A stretch of DNA of 64,000 bases from Panagrolaimus kolymaensis (GCA_028622995.1 JAJQJQ010000006.1:2046001-2110000); one strand, 5' to 3'. Positions 1-14,345 are shown, numbered from the stretch's first letter. The notes: generated by a model not told the origin, from the letters alone. Translations and numbers: made by a program.

Positions 1-685
1 GCGCCTCGGTAAATTTACCACTTAAAAAATTTTCTTGGTAAATTGGTAAATCGGTAAATTTACCGGTAAATTTACCGGTAAATTTACCAATCAAAAAATG
101 GCCTTTCTTCATTGGTAAATTTTGTTTTTTTTGAAAAATTTTAAATATTGTTCGAAAAAGCCTTCTGTTTTTAGCTTTGGAAGTATAAATTGTTTTCAAT
201 TACCTTTAAATGTGTTTTTCCTATTTCACTTTTCTCATCAAATCTCTAAATTTTGATTTTGAAATTTATTTGTTGTTTTTGAAGATGTCTGTCTCATCTG
301 CTACGGGCACCTTAAATTCACGCTTATTCATCCTTTTCTATTTTAAACAAAGAAGATACTAAAAGGTTTTTTAATATACGATAGATAACATTTTCGGTTT
401 GTTGTCTCTTCTGATGCATCAGCTGGTGAACAAAGTGATTAATAATTATTTTATTTTACCATTTCATTCACTCTTTAAAAAATCTGTTTTTTTTTTATTA
501 ATAATATAACTTTCCCTCCTAATTTCATAACTTTTGTCGCATTTGCTTTAAGGAAATTGATAGTAAATTAAATAAAATACTCTTGTTTTATATGATTTTT
601 AAACAAAACCATTTTAAATATGGATATTTTTGTGTTTTTAGTGAATTTACCGATTTTCGATTTACCGGTAAATTTAACAACCCTA
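1..685. mobile_element. Right end of a hAT-like non-autonomous element (left end outside window)
   Basis: Bases 1-120 contain several copies of the palindrome GGTAAATTTACC, which returns at 640-680. The right boundary reads AAATTTAACAACCCTA; its reverse complement TAGGGTTGTTAAATTTACC is the kind of terminal inverted repeat seen in hAT elements. The left terminus and the 8-bp target duplication cannot be seen, so family and limits are inferred. There is no transposase ORF. Bases between 120 and 640 are plain AT-rich sequence. Confidence 0.45.
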
Positions 686-779
686 CTTGTACAAAACGTT
701 CATAAGTTTCGAAGAATATTTAAACTAAGACTTTAGATTTTTTAGAGAAAAGACTTTGGAATTTAATTTTTTTTCTCAC

Positions 780-3700
780 TTTTAAATTTCACAAAAACTT
801 TTAAAAATAAAATTTAACTGCAATCAATTAATCATGGGTAAAAAAAACTGACGTTTATAATCGCTGGTTTTTGTTTCATTTTGAAAAAAACAAATATAAT
901 TTTAACTGCCACGTTTCATTTTCTTTAGGAAAAAAATGTTTGAATTTTTTTTTGTTGTTTCTTGCTTCACCCGTTTTTTTATTTATTTAAATAAGGATTT
1001 AACTGATAGGAACGTTATGATGTGTTTAAAACTGACATTATTGATATGATCTTTTAAAAAAAACATTTATTTTTATTCATTTTTGCGAGAAAAAAACTTT
1101 TTTTATAAACTTGAGATTTCTGAAAATTTTTTGGGAGAATAAATTTAAAACTGTAAAAAGAATTTAAATTTGGAAGGATTAAATGAAAAGTAAACTGAAT
1201 TATAAGAAGCTTTGTGGATTATATGGTGACGATAAAGAAAAAAATTGAAGAAGAAAAAACTGGCGTATAGTGAATGTCTCAGCTTCTGAATTTACATTCT
1301 CATCTTTGTCTGCGCTTTCTTATTATCATACTTTAATGATGAATTTTTTATAAACTGTTGAGAACCCTTTCTAGATTTTTTGTTACAATAATAATATAAT
1401 AAAACAATTACATTAACGATTTTCAATTTTAAATTTGAAAACATTCAAAATAAAATTAATTTACAATTTGTTTTTTCATTATTATTCTTTTTAACTGAAC
1501 AAAAATTTAAACTTAAGAGAAGTAGGTGGATTAACAATAAAAAAATTTTAATTTGAAAGTTAAGCCATTTTGTGAATATTTAAACTGACATATTATATTT
1601 ATTGCTTTCTCAAAGAAAATTTTTTTTAAATTAAAAAAGGATTATTAACTGATTGGGATGAACAAAATATTTGATTGTTCAAGCGCTTTGACGAGGCTAA
1701 AAAAAGTTAGAAACTGACCCATGTTGAAAAGAAATCTTTTTTAACCAAACAAAAGAAAAAATACAAATTTTATCTGGATAATGTTCTAATATATATGATT
1801 ATTTTTGCAACAAAAAAACTGAAATGTTTGAACATCACGTATTTTCATTCTTTTATCGAAATTTTAAACTGATTTATGGCTTTAATTTGTGTGGGAACAA
1901 AGTTTCGAATTTTAAATTTATTTCACAGCTTGTAGTCACTATTTATTTTTATGGAAAGACGGATTAAAACTGAATGAGAGAAGGGGGCGGAGGTTTAACA
2001 AAAATTGAGTTTGAAACGTAAAAAAGATTTTACAAAAAAAAACTGTGGATCAGATAATTCCCCAGAAAACAAAAGTTATTTAAATTTATTAGCAATTTTT
2101 TGATTATATTTTTACAAAAAAAAAATGATTAAAACTGTTTAACACGAAGAACGAAAAAAAATTAACTATGCGTTGTAACTGTTTACTGTTTCTAACTCAT
2201 ACAATTTAATAAGAAAATTTAAACTGATAATTAAATTTATATTATTTAATTAATTTATTTATTTTTCTAAACTTGACTTTAAACTTTTTTAATTTAAATT
2301 AATTGACAAGTAAAAATAATCATAAGCTGTTAAACTGATGCTGAGATAATATGTACATATGTGAAATAGACATTCATTTTTGCTAGTTTTTGACACAAAT
2401 GAAAAGGTTTTTGACAAAAGTGAGAGAGTCAATGTTGTTGACTCAACAAAAAAACTGTGTCCGTCAATTTCAGCTTGCAATAAAAAAAATGTGTAATAAT
2501 GGCAAAAAAAATTTTTTTAAAGAAAAACTGGGTTTATGTTTGGCTTTGGATCCATGAATTAAAATAAACTGTAAAAAAATTTTTCCAAAGATTATAAAAA
2601 CTGATGGGAATGTTTTTTCAAACTTAAACTGTAAATTTAGGTACCAGATTTTCTTTATTAAACAATAATTCCGCGCTAGAAAAAATATTTATGGAACTAT
2701 TTGTTTTTGAAAAACTTGCATCTTTGACATCGTTTTAATTTTTCTTGGCATATTAGTTATGATTTTAGAAAACTGCGGAGTACGATTTTAAATTGAATGT
2801 GAGAAATAATTTTTTTGAAAACATGAAAACATAGATTAATTTTTAATTTAAACTGTTCAATATTAAATTTTTGGAAACAAAATTAACTGATATCTATGTC
2901 GCTTAGCGGCAAATAGAAAAGATTATTGATTTTTTATAACAAAAAAACTTTCTAATAATTTTTTTGTTTCATTCAAAAACTGGAAATCATCGAAATTGAA
3001 TTATTTTTAAAGAACTTCAAAATTTCGTTTTTTTTTGTAAGATTAATAAAAAAAACTGCGTTATCATTTTCTTTGATTTAAATGAAAAGGAAAAGGTATT
3101 AAAAAGTTTGTTTAATTAAAACTGTGTTGATTATCATTTTGTTCATTTTATGAAATTTTATTTAAAACTGTAAAACAAACAAAAACAAATTTCTTCAAAA
3201 GAGGTAAAAAATAAAAGTAAACTGAATTGCAAACAAACCAAGCAATTTATAAATTTATTTCATTAAATCCGTATAAAATAAAAAAGAGAAAAATAAACTG
3301 TGATCAGAGAAATCTATCGATGCCTTTGTTCGCTTCTGATTTACATCATCATCATGAATTTATTCTTTATCATACTTCAATGATCTTTTTTTAAAACTGT
3401 TAAGAATCTTAATCTCAAATTATCTTTTGAAAAACAACATAGAAAAATCATCGAATGCTATAAAAATTACTGTTAAAATTCGTAAACATAATGGTGAAAA
3501 TTCATTTTCAAAAGATAAAATAAACTGAGAACATGAATTACGGAAGGATATTATTTTTTTAATATCGATTTTTAGTGAAGTCGTATTGGTTTCAAAGGTG
3601 TAAAAAACTGAGCAATTTTGACCTTAAAGGCCTTTGAAAAACATCTAATTTTACTTTTTAATTTTCTTGTAATTTGTCTATAAACTGGAGTGAATCATTT

Positions 3701-6700
3701 ATGTCGAAGGCAATGATGATGGTTTTTTTCACAAATTGATTTAAACTGTTTTTTGTTTTTCAATAAGAAAACCTCCAATTCAAAATTGTTTTTAGGTAGA
3801 TAATTTTGCAAATTCGAGATATAACCAAGCAAAAAATTATATTTGTTAAAAAAACTGCGATATAATGCCTCGTCTTTGATTTGAAATTATTATCATTTGA
3901 AAATTTCAAAACTCAAACACGTGCTTGTGAAAAATTAACTTAACTGCAAACATTACACTTTAGCATAATTTTAAATAATTAAAAACTGCACAGCTTTTGT
4001 TCGGAGGACATTTTTTTTAAACATAACTGAAACAATAAATACAAATAATTTATTAAACATTTTTAATATTTTTATTACAAATAAACCCATTTGCTTTATT
4101 TGTTTTTCGATAACTGCCTTATAATGCTGTGGGATGAAAAACTTAATTTTCTAATCAAAATTTTTACAATTAACTTTTAAACTGAAATGAACCATCATTG
4201 TATCACGAGAATAATTTTGTTTTTTTAAAGTCATAAAACTGTGTCAGCTTACTTTCTGAGTCAAAAAAAGCTTTTATGGTTTCAGTCCAAAATAAAAATA
4301 TATTTAAGATTCGTAAAACAACGGATGCAACCCAAATATTCATCTTTACGCTTTTTCTTTAGAAAAAAAATCTGATAGATTCATTCAAAACTGTTTAAAG
4401 TGAAATTTGTATTCTCGGAATATCGCAATTCCAGATATTTTTATATTTATATAATTATAAAACTGCCATTATCATTTTTTCAGTCATGCTTGATAATAAT
4501 AAGCTTTTAACTATTTTAAAAAACTGACGACTATAAAAAAATTCGATTAAATGGAACAATATCGCTGCAACGAATTTTTTTTTGGTCAATATAAAACTGC
4601 ATAATATGATTATTAAGATAAAACATCTTTAAGTTATAACTGTAAAAAGAATGTTATTAACTTATATGTTAACATTCCAATAGAATATTATCGAAAAAAG
4701 GTAGGAAATTTTATTGGAATATTTTTTTGGTAAAAAAATGAGGTCGACATGTTTAAAAAGTGGAGCAATTTTTGCTAAGCTATAAACTGAGGAGCCCTTT
4801 GTAAAGCAAAATTTTAAATTCTAAATATTTTTTAAATATTTTTCAATATTCATTTTTAAACTGTTTTGAATTTGGAAACAGCTATTGTTAAAGCTTACAT
4901 TCTTCGGAATTTTGATAGCTTTTAAAACTGAGTTATATGATACAAAAGTTTTAAAGAAGAAAACTGAGTTTCAATGTGTGTGTTACACTTTTAGAAGTAA
5001 AAAAAGAGACCTTTGATGCATTCCTTCCCTCCCTCTTTTAACTTTTTTGAAAACAACAAATTTATTTTACATATATGAACTTATGTGCCATTTTAATGCC
5101 CCATGTCTCTTTAAAGAGAGCATCGTCATCACGAGGAAAGAGGAGGGAGGACATTCAAAATACAACGACAACAACAACTACGGCAAAAAGCGGCGGCAGC
5201 AGTATTGTTGACTAAAAAAGGAAACTTTTCAAAACTGCATTGCAGTATAATATTTTCCTTCAAAGTTGTTTTTTTACAACCAAAAAAGTTTCTTCATATT
5301 TTTTTCTTTTTCTTCGTAAAAGTTTTTTGCTTAAGGCTTTGTTTTTTATTTTATTTTTTCTTGAGAAAAAATATTTTTCATTTTTAGCACGAAATATTTA
5401 TTTTTTTATGGTATGATTGTTGCATCTTCTTTCGATGAACTTTCTCATGACTATTAACTGTCTGACTGACCTTTTAGCCTTTTTAAAAACTGTTTTCCGA
5501 TTTCTTCCTTCGATTTAATATAATCTTTTTTACAACAAAAATAAGAAAAAATATTGACGCATCAAAAACAATAAAAAGCTATATTTATTTCTAAATATTA
5601 TTTTTATTTTTTGCCCCGGCTTTTTTTATTGTAAAGTTTGTGATGAATCTTATGTCTGAAAAATAAAAAAAAGCAACAAAAAAAAAAGATTTATTTCAAA
5701 ATTAAAAATATAAAACTGACTAAATGGGGTGATTCGAATCCGTGTTTTGCTTCTAAAAAACACTTTTTTATTATCTAAGTGGTTATGATTATGATGCGGA
5801 TATGGAAAATAGAGAGAGGGATATAAATAAACTGTGTATCTTGGCGAAGATGAAGAAATAAAAGTTTTCCAGAGTTTCTTACATTTTTATTATTAATTTA
5901 AAACTGTCATTGAGGGAAGGACCTTCTTTCTGAATTCTCCCTTGCTTTTTTTTATTTAAAAAACTGGATGAATCTCAAGCTCACTATTATGCTTTTTTTC
6001 TAAAAATCAGCCCATCTGCTTTTTTATTTTCTGTTTTTTCTTTTAAAAAAATGGTCAGCAACAAAGCAAACGCCATCATCAAAAAACTGTTTTCTCATGC
6101 TTTCTTATGTGTTTACCTTTTTTAAATAAAATTTTTAAGAATCAACAAGCAATAACAAAAACAAAGCATTAGTAATCTATTTTTTTTACGAAGACTTACG
6201 TGTTTAACTGTTTTTTGAAATTTTCTTTGCCAACAATTCTTTATTGCATCAATATAAAAGAGAGACCATCAGCTTTGATATTTTATTTCTCTTGACTCTT
6301 TTTTTTATTATTAAATCACTGTTTCATTTTGGAATGATTTGATTCAAGTCGCTGCACTTTTAACTCGAATCAAAAAAAATTCTCTTCCAAGGGGCTTTCT
6401 GGTATTTTTAAAACTGTCTTATTGTTTGGTATGGTTTTGGTTTTTCTATTAACTATTGTCTTTTTTAATAATTTAAGGAAAATTAAACTGCTTCCTTGTC
6501 AACAATGAGTTATATTTTGCTATTTTAAAACTGGTGTCTCTTGCATCAAAAGTAACATGCATTATTTGGAATATGCAAATCTTAGGTTTTGTTCAAATTA
6601 AACTGTTTGCATTTGCATTTAATTTTTTTTAACTGTCAGATTCAAATGTTGAAAGATAGTTAATTAAACTGATCCATTAAATGGAACTTGTGTAAAGAAA

Positions 6701-8760
6701 ACTGCTTACTTTTCAGGAAATTTTACAAAGACCAAAATTTTGTGAGTTTTTTTTAAATTTAAGTACTTAAAACTTTAAATCAACATAAATATTAAAAAAG
6801 CCATCAATAACTTTAATTCGCTATTGTTCATGAAGCGCTAGATAAAAAAAATATTCCGTCTTAGGATTTTAAAACTGAGTTGTATCGGTTTAGTGTTTTT
6901 CTGATTTATTAACTGTGACATAGATTTTGGCATTTCAAAGCCTTAAAAATAATTAAAACTATAGAGTTTAAGAATTCGTTAAAAAATCATTTTTTTATTT
7001 TTTCCATTTAAACTGAATTCTTCACAATAAAAACAAATATGTATTTTTCAAAAAAAAAATTTTTTTTTGCAATGCTTTTTTTTCATCGTTTTTTTTTTTG
7101 CAAAAGAAAAAAGACACTTTGAAACTTTTATTTTTAGTTTTTTTCTTTCAATCTTTTCTCGATCAAAGTCTTTTCTCATTTATTTTTTTTTTTCATTGCC
7201 CCCATGTGTCATTTTCATCGGACAAAGTACATTGATTTCTGATGTGTACATACATAACAAAAATAAATTTTATCATTAAAAAAATAATATTATATGTTTC
7301 AAAAAAGGGAAGGGTTGTCGTCTACCTCGTGGTGGCAAACAATAATAACACATAACTCCTCCCAAAATTGGATTGATTAGGACACGTGTTGACGAAGACA
7401 ATGTTTTTTATTTTTCTCGTTTTTTCCCGGTCAAAAATTAAAAAAAAACCTCGACAAAAATAAATAACAAAAAAAATAAGGAAGTAAAAAGTTTTTTAAA
7501 TGTGGCCTCTTTTGGGAGAAGAAATATTTTTGTGATTCGAAAAAAACTGAACCAAACTAATATTAACAGTCGGGGATTTTTTGAATATTTTATGGGAGCA
7601 AATAAACTGAGGAGTGATAATGCGATGTTAGAAACTGCGATATCCAGTTCAAATTTAATCGAGCCTTGAGAAGAAGAAAAGCACAAAGTTATTTGTCATT
7701 TTTTTCCCTTCAAGTTATTATTATCAATTAAAAAAGTCATATGAATATAAAAAATAGGAACGCTGTAAACTGGAAAATATCACGTTGTATCAATTATTGA
7801 GGACCAAACAAGCAAATAGAAAAGCGTATGACATTGTTTGTATATTTTTTGTTTCAAAACCGCTGTCGAAGTGGGTGGCGGGCGTTCTTTGATCTAATTT
7901 GATTGGACTCAGAAAGTAATAATAATAATTTAAAAGAATAAATGTGTACTGGTGCGAATTTCGTAATAATGTTTTAATTAAAATATATCATGAGACCTTT
8001 TAAACTGGATTCTCTGCTCCAAAACATTTCTTTTTTTTTTTAAATGAGGTTTAACTGAGTCGACCCTTTCCAGTTGGTAAAAAAACCATATATTTTACAT
8101 TTATTTGTGATTAATAAAACTGTCAAATGTTGAGTAATTCGATATTTAACTGCACATCAAAATTGGAATCAACTTGCTTTTTCGCTTTTCAAATTTAGTT
8201 AAACTGCATCAGTATTTTTAAAATAGGAAATATAACCCAAAAAGTCTATTTTTTTAACACAACTTTTGCATCAGGAAACAATAAGTTTAAAAATTTTTAA
8301 AAATATTAGGAATTTATATATAAATTTTAAACTGGGTTCTTCCGCCCTCCTCTTCTAATTTAGATACCAGAGGCATTGAGCTTTTTTAAAAAGGTAATTA
8401 AACTGTATCATATTCAGAGAGGTAAAAAACAATCAAAAATTTAAATTTTTAAAACAGTTTTTTTTGTTGTGTCATCAAAAAATTTAAAAACTGTATTCCT
8501 TCAATAACCTTTTATTTTGAATTTAAGCCTTTAAAAAAACTGTCATATATTGAAATATGTGGTGTAATTTTTAAACTGTGTAAAATGATCCTCATCTTCA
8601 CAGGTAATTAGCAAACATTCAATTTTTTTTAAAGTTATACTGCAGAAGGAGTATAAAAACAGAGTTTAAAGTTTTAACTAAAAGTCTCTATTTTTTTACA
8701 CCAATTTTTTTATTTTTTTGATCATTAAAAAAAATACATAAATTAATAAAAAAAACTGTT
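780..8760 (+). repeat. AAACTG-motif block 1 (dispersed, strand-asymmetric)
   Basis: The hexamer-like motif (A/T)AAACTG, normally preceded by an A or T run, recurs through the whole stretch. I counted 21 copies of AACTG between 816 and 2337, a mean spacing of about 76 bp, and none of the reverse complement CAGTT in that stretch. Spacing is irregular (about 30-140 bp) and the bases between copies are not similar, so this is not a tandem satellite. No ORF in the block looks coding. Copies become rare after 8758, with stragglers near 8990 and 9040. Confidence 0.8.
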
Positions 8761-11700
8761 TCTTTTTTTATTTTTTTATCTGATTTTCCATCATCCTTTT
8801 TTCTCTATCTCTCACATGAGACAGTCAGTCAAAAATAAATCGCAACATTTGATTCTTTTTTTATTTATTATTTTTGTAAAAAATAAAAAATAAACCGGCT
8901 GGTCAGAGTCAGCTGATGATATTTATTATAGTATTTACTTTTTTTTGGGATCTTTCCCTTTCAATTTTCCACACCTCGATTCTATTCGAAACTGGACAAG
9001 AAAAAAATAAGGAGTATAAAAAGAGAAACACTGACACTTTGAAACTGAAACTTTGATCACATCTTGATTTTATTTTTGTTGTTTTCTTCTTTGAATTATT
9101 GAAACTTTCTCTTTTTTTTTAAACGGAGAAAAGAAGACCCGAAGAAAAATCTATTTTTGTATTTTATTTTATTTTGCTGTTTTGTATCAATCAAACCACG
9201 TGGTAGTAGTGGAGCAGCAGCAACATCAAAACAACTTTTTGCTTTCTTAGCATTATTTATTTTTTTTTTGCAGCTGCAAAGAAAAAATAAACGTTTAGTT
9301 TTTTTTGGTGATAACTTTCTTTTGTAAACAATCCTTCCACTTTCCCCCATCTCTCTTGCTGCCTAAATTTTTCTCTCTCGCAAAAAATTGTTTGTTTTCA
9401 TCTTTTTTTCATTCATTCATCGATGCTTTTTTGCTTTGAAAAAAAGAAAAATAAAGTGCGGCGTGTCAAAAAAAATTTGAGTGTAAAGCAACAACAGCAG
9501 CAGCATCGGCATCCAAAAAGCTTAATGATCATTTACGACCTTGACGAGAACGAAAAAAAGCAGTCGATCAAATAAAAATGAAATTTTAGTGAACGTTTAA
9601 TTTTTTTATAGAAAATTTGTCGCTTTAGAAAAAAGAAGAAAAAGCCATCATTGAGGTTTATACTTTGTCCTCCTCCTTTGCTCTGCATCATTCCTCCCCA
9701 TCTGTTTATAAGCAAGCAAGCAAGCACGAGAAGCAAATGTTAAAGGGAAGTCAGTCAGCCAAAATGAAGGAAGATGCTTTTGCTATTAAAAAAAATGTGA
9801 GGAATAACAAAAAGAAAAAGAGCGAGGCAATGTAGCTGTGGAGTCGTCCGTCGTCTGCCTTTGCCTTTCTCATATTTTTTTCTCGTCTATCTCTTTCTCC
9901 CCAAAAGAAACCAAAGAAAAAAAAACATAACATTAGTTTTTTACATTAGTTTTTTTTTCGCTCTCATTAATTTTCGTCGACACAAAAAAAAGAAGCCAAA
10001 AAGCCACGTTGTTGTTTTTTTATTTTTCTTATTTTTTTTTGATAAGGAAAAGTACTACGGCCCTTGTGTGTTGTATATATAAAAAAGACCTCTCTCATTG
10101 AATTTAATCTTATTTTATATATTTTTATGTTTTTTGTTTTTTGTCCTTCTTTTTTGAGTCAGCTGTTGATTGGTTTTTTAAGCTAACAAGCTAATAACCA
10201 ACGATGAAAACAAACATTTTTTAATATTTTTTTAACCTCAAAAATCAGAGGAAGCAAAAAAAAAAACACAGATATTGAAGGGAAAAAAATGTGTGCGTAT
10301 TTTATTTTTTTATTTTTCTGATTTTTTTTTTCTCAATCGCTAATCATTCATTTATGCATTGCATTGTTATTTAAAAGCAAGCATCAGCTGCTTTAGTGGA
10401 TTTTAAACTTTGTCCTTGTTTTACGTCAAACAGATTTTTCCTACCTCAAAAAACTCATTTTTCTAAACTTAAGAAAAAGAAAAATAGTCTGACGCTTGCT
10501 TGCTTAAATTGTTTGTGTATTCGTGCGTTTTTGTTGAATGGAATGTCGAATAGAAAAAGTGAAAGCACGTGGCGGAAGTTATAAATGTAAAGAAAAGTGG
10601 GAAAGAAAAAATGCTTTAAAAGCTTTGTCGCCCGTTGCTTTTTTTGATATTTTTGTTTGGGTTTAAAGAAATATTGTTAAACGGCGAATAAAGTGGAAGG
10701 GCTTTTATTTAAATGTATTAAACTTTTGCAAAATTGTCGATTTTTTAATAATATTCAAGTAGGATTAAATTAATATTCCTTAAAAATCCAGCAAACACTA
10801 ATTTAATTTTTTGCTGCCCCCTCAAATTAATTTCCTTTTTTCAATTTCTCATTGACCTTTCGTTATTTCCCAAATAAATTTAAAAACAAAGCCACATCAT
10901 TTCATTTATTTAAAATTAAATTTGTTATAAAACATTAAACAACCTTTTTTTCAGTGTCTAGATTTATTTCTCCTCGTTGATTGAGTAATCAAAAAATTAA
11001 ATAATTGAAACTTGTTTCGATTTGATTTGACGCATGCGTTTCATTTTTTTCTCTTTTTTTTGGGAAAACCTTTGCCCTTTAAACTTTTTTTGTATCTAAA
11101 CAAAACTTTTTTCTTGTTTTTGTTTTTTTATGAAACTTTCTTTTAAAAATGGAACCAATTTATTTTATTTTTGGATCTCCCAAAAAAGGCACAAGTTTTT
11201 TTGTTTTTTTCGTTCCGTAGAAAAATATTTGGAAAGAATTATCGATATTTCCACATAATTTTTTCTTGCAAAAAATATTCTCGGCATATTGACTCATCCG
11301 TTTTTTTTCATAACCAACGACGGACAAACAAACACAAGGAAAAAACGGGACGAAAGGGATGACCAATGACCAATGGCTAACGTATTATTATTTTTTTAGT
11401 TTTCTTTCTTTGTTCGATTTTTAAAAACGCCAAAAACATTTTTTTAGTTCTTTCTCCCTTTCGCTTGAAAATTTTGCTCTTCGGCGATCGATTATGCTGC
11501 TGCTGTTTCCAAAACATAAAAGTGGCGTGCCATAGTTTCAACCTTGCAAGTGCACCCTTTTTAAAAAGCTTCCGATAGCTTTTCTTTCTCTTTCGCTTGT
11601 TGCTGTTGTTTTTCTTGCAAAGTCTGTTGTAAAAATTTCGTCTTTGATGTTTTAAGAAATATCCTATTTTTTGTTTATTTATTTTTTTCCGAGAAAAAAA

Positions 11701-13227
11701 ATAATATCTTTGTTCCTTTTTTAGTTCTTTATTTTTACCAACAAAAAAATATTTTTTTTTTTAACTTCGTGTGTGTCAAATAGCATTATTAACCCAGAAA
11801 TAGAATAAAATTTGAAATATAAGAAAAACAGCATGCGCTTTTCGTAAATAATATAGAAAAGAGGAAAAAAGAATATTCCTCAATGTTTAGCAGCAGATGG
11901 TTGAAGAAAAAAAATTTATAAAGGCAATGTGTTTTTGTTTTTTAAGATAGTCTCGGAAATTTGTGCTCGAAGCGATCAAATATTTTCTTGTTTATATTTT
12001 TTTTCCAGCCTAAAATAATTCTTAGTTTTAGAGCTCGAGCTCTTAATATTTTACAACTTTCTTACAAAAAACTTCACTTTTTCTTTTCATATGCTGTAAA
12101 TTTCTTATAATAGCCAACACAAAACAACAACCATCTGTAGCTGGTACTAACATCTTCTTTTTTCTTTTCTGCTGTCCTGCTGCTTTTTCTTCACAAAAAC
12201 ACGCACACACAAAACAAAAGAGAAAAGATGGGAATCCTTCTTCTTTATTTTTTCTCACATGGCCGGCCATCGACTTTGCTTTCCCCCATCTTTTTTATTT
12301 TTGCTGCTTTTTCTCCTCCATCGTTTTTGACAGCCAACCTTTTTATTTAGCCCTTTTCTTCATTTTCGATATAAATCAATCATATCAGCGGCATTAAACC
12401 AGCTGTTTCTTCTCTTTCTCTTTTTTTTGTCCCAATGAGTCAAACATAATAAAAAAATAGAAAAGGAAATGAATGATAACGCATATACGGCAGATAGATA
12501 GACCAATGGTCAAAAACTTGTTTAACAACAGCAAATGAATGAATCAAGGACATTTCTAAATCGCAGAAATTTAGCTACCTTTAATGGAACAAGCTTTTTT
12601 TGATTTTCTTTTTCCTTTTTTATATTTTTCTTTAGTACACGTGTTTTGATTATATTTCTTCCTTCCTTCTTCCCTTTTTTTGTTTTAAAAAAACCTGCAA
12701 CAATCATTTATTTTTTGTTATTAGATTAGTTAATATTATTATTGTTATTACGAAATAACCGGTTTTTATATATCTCTTCTTTCCCTTCCTTCCTTTTCTT
12801 TCGTTGAAACCTATGATTATGAATGTTATAAGGCCGGTGTCGGCAACCAACGATGATGAGAGATTTCCTTTATAACCTTCCATCTTCTCCCCTTCCCATT
12901 TTTTTCTTTCTTTCCCGTTTTCCTTTTTTGGATAAAAATAAAAATAATAATAAAAACATGTAAACAAAAAAAAAAGAGAGAAGAGAAGTCTCGTGTCGTT
13001 CGTTTGTGTTCTTTATTTTCTTCGTGCAAAAAAACAAAATTTGCGTGCGCGTTAAAAATCTGGGTTCTATTGAAATTGATTATATATTTTATTTATTTAT
13101 TTCAGATTTCTATCAACAACTTCCTTATTTTTTAATAAACTTCCTTTATTTTTGAAATCTTATTTATTATTATTTTTTAAATAGGATTTAAATTTGATAA
13201 TATAAAAAGAAAGAAACTAATCATCGG
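8761..13227. other. Gene-free AT-rich low-complexity region without the AAACTG motif
   Basis: This stretch consists of long T and A runs with scattered purine/pyrimidine-rich patches and short triplet runs (for example CAGCAG near 9490). All ORFs here are low-complexity Lys/Phe-rich readings without codon structure or splice-linked neighbours. It may be upstream regulatory DNA of the gene starting at 13228, but I see no specific element that supports this. Confidence 0.5.
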
Positions 13228-14345
13228 ATGCCCCTTGTCGAAGATCCATTTTACGCAAGTAAAAATTTAACCAAAGATTCCTCATCAGCCTCCTGCCAAC
13301 AACAACAAAACCCTGTTCGTCTTGATATTGATTCATTATACGAAGTTTTTGATCAATTAGTCCAAATGGCTCCCATTCATAATGCTGTAGCTTTGAGAGT
13401 AAGTTTTTTTTATCGATTTTGAAATGTTGTGCCATACACTTGCTATGCCACAGGCAGCGTCTTCTTCCAAGTCAATCTGTTTCTTGGATCTAATTTCACT
13501 TTTATCCTTTTTAGTCCGCAAATTGGCAAATATGCCGCGCAATAAATTATGCTTTATTTAAAACTACAACCATTTCAATGGAATTAAAATGGCATGATGA
13601 TCGCCTTTCAAATCCCGATCCACAAATTATCATTCAAGGTAGTTCCATTCGGTCATTAGAAAAAGCCGAAGAATGCATAGAATTTATATTTTCTCATGCT
13701 CGAATGATTTCACAATTATCAATCAATATTGAAGTTTCGAATGCTGGAAAATATTTAAATAAAATATTAGAAAAATTTATGAATCGTGATAATGTCCAAC
13801 TTGAAATTCTCAAAATTCGTCGACGATATGTTGGTGAATCATTTCCAATTATTTCGGATTTAATTTATGAACATGCTTCAACTTTAAAAATTGTTGGAAG
13901 GATTGGGTTAACTGAAGCTGTGGAAGGTTTTACTCAAAAACTCCATCTTGAAAGATTATCGCTAATGAATTTTGATTTAATCGATGATGGTTGCATGGAA
14001 TCACCAATGTTAATGGAAAAAACTCGATTTTATATGAGAAAAATTTCTGATACTGGTGCTACCTTTGAACATTTAAGTTATACAACATATTCAGGATTTG
14101 AAATAGCTCGACAACCCACTCTTCAATTTTTACGTAATAGCGAAGTTAAAAGTTTACGACTCACCATGCAAAAGGGTAATCCCATTCCACATTCGGATCG
14201 TGTAATTCTTGCTTCCTTGAATGCCCTTGAATTTGTTGGAGATATGGATTTAGAATGTGATTATCTTTCAAGACAATTTCCTAATTTACATCATTTTGAT
14301 TTTAATCGACAAAATTTAGCTGCAACTTCATGTGCTGGAGCTTGA
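13228..14345 (+). CDS. F-box/LRR-like orphan protein (333 aa, 2 exons)
   Basis: Exons 13228-13398 and 13515-14345 join in phase 0 across a 116-bp intron (GTAAGT...TTTTTAG) to give 333 residues. Residues ~32-78 (SLYEVFDQLVQMA, then a split segment containing NWQICRAIN) resemble a divergent F-box: a hydrophobic helix pair with a conserved Trp. The rest has spaced Leu/Ile-rich strands such as LEILKIRRRY, LERLSLMNFD and LHHFDFN, like an irregular leucine-rich repeat fold. F-box/LRR proteins are large expanded families in nematodes and act as substrate adaptors of SCF ubiquitin ligases; that role is inferred. The stop is TGA at 14343-14345, with AATAAATAAATAA near 14467 as a possible poly(A) signal. 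I am confident it is a gene and less sure of the domain. Confidence 0.75.

Noticed and set aside
5205..5387. Phe/Lys-rich ORFs across 5-13 kb
   Set aside because: They are translations of T and A runs with no codon structure, domains or splice partners.
5728..5800. Possible tRNA (GATTCGAATCC near 5730)
   Set aside because: A box B-like stretch is present, but no box A at proper spacing and no acceptor stem.
780..8760. AAACTG motif as a piRNA promoter array
   Set aside because: The known nematode motif (CTGTTTCA) is not its reverse complement, spacing is too dense for separate units, and no fixed downstream start is visible. Kept only as an open question.
780..8760. CRISPR array or satellite
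   Set aside because: The shared unit is only about 6-8 bp and spacers vary in length and sequence; this is a eukaryotic genome.
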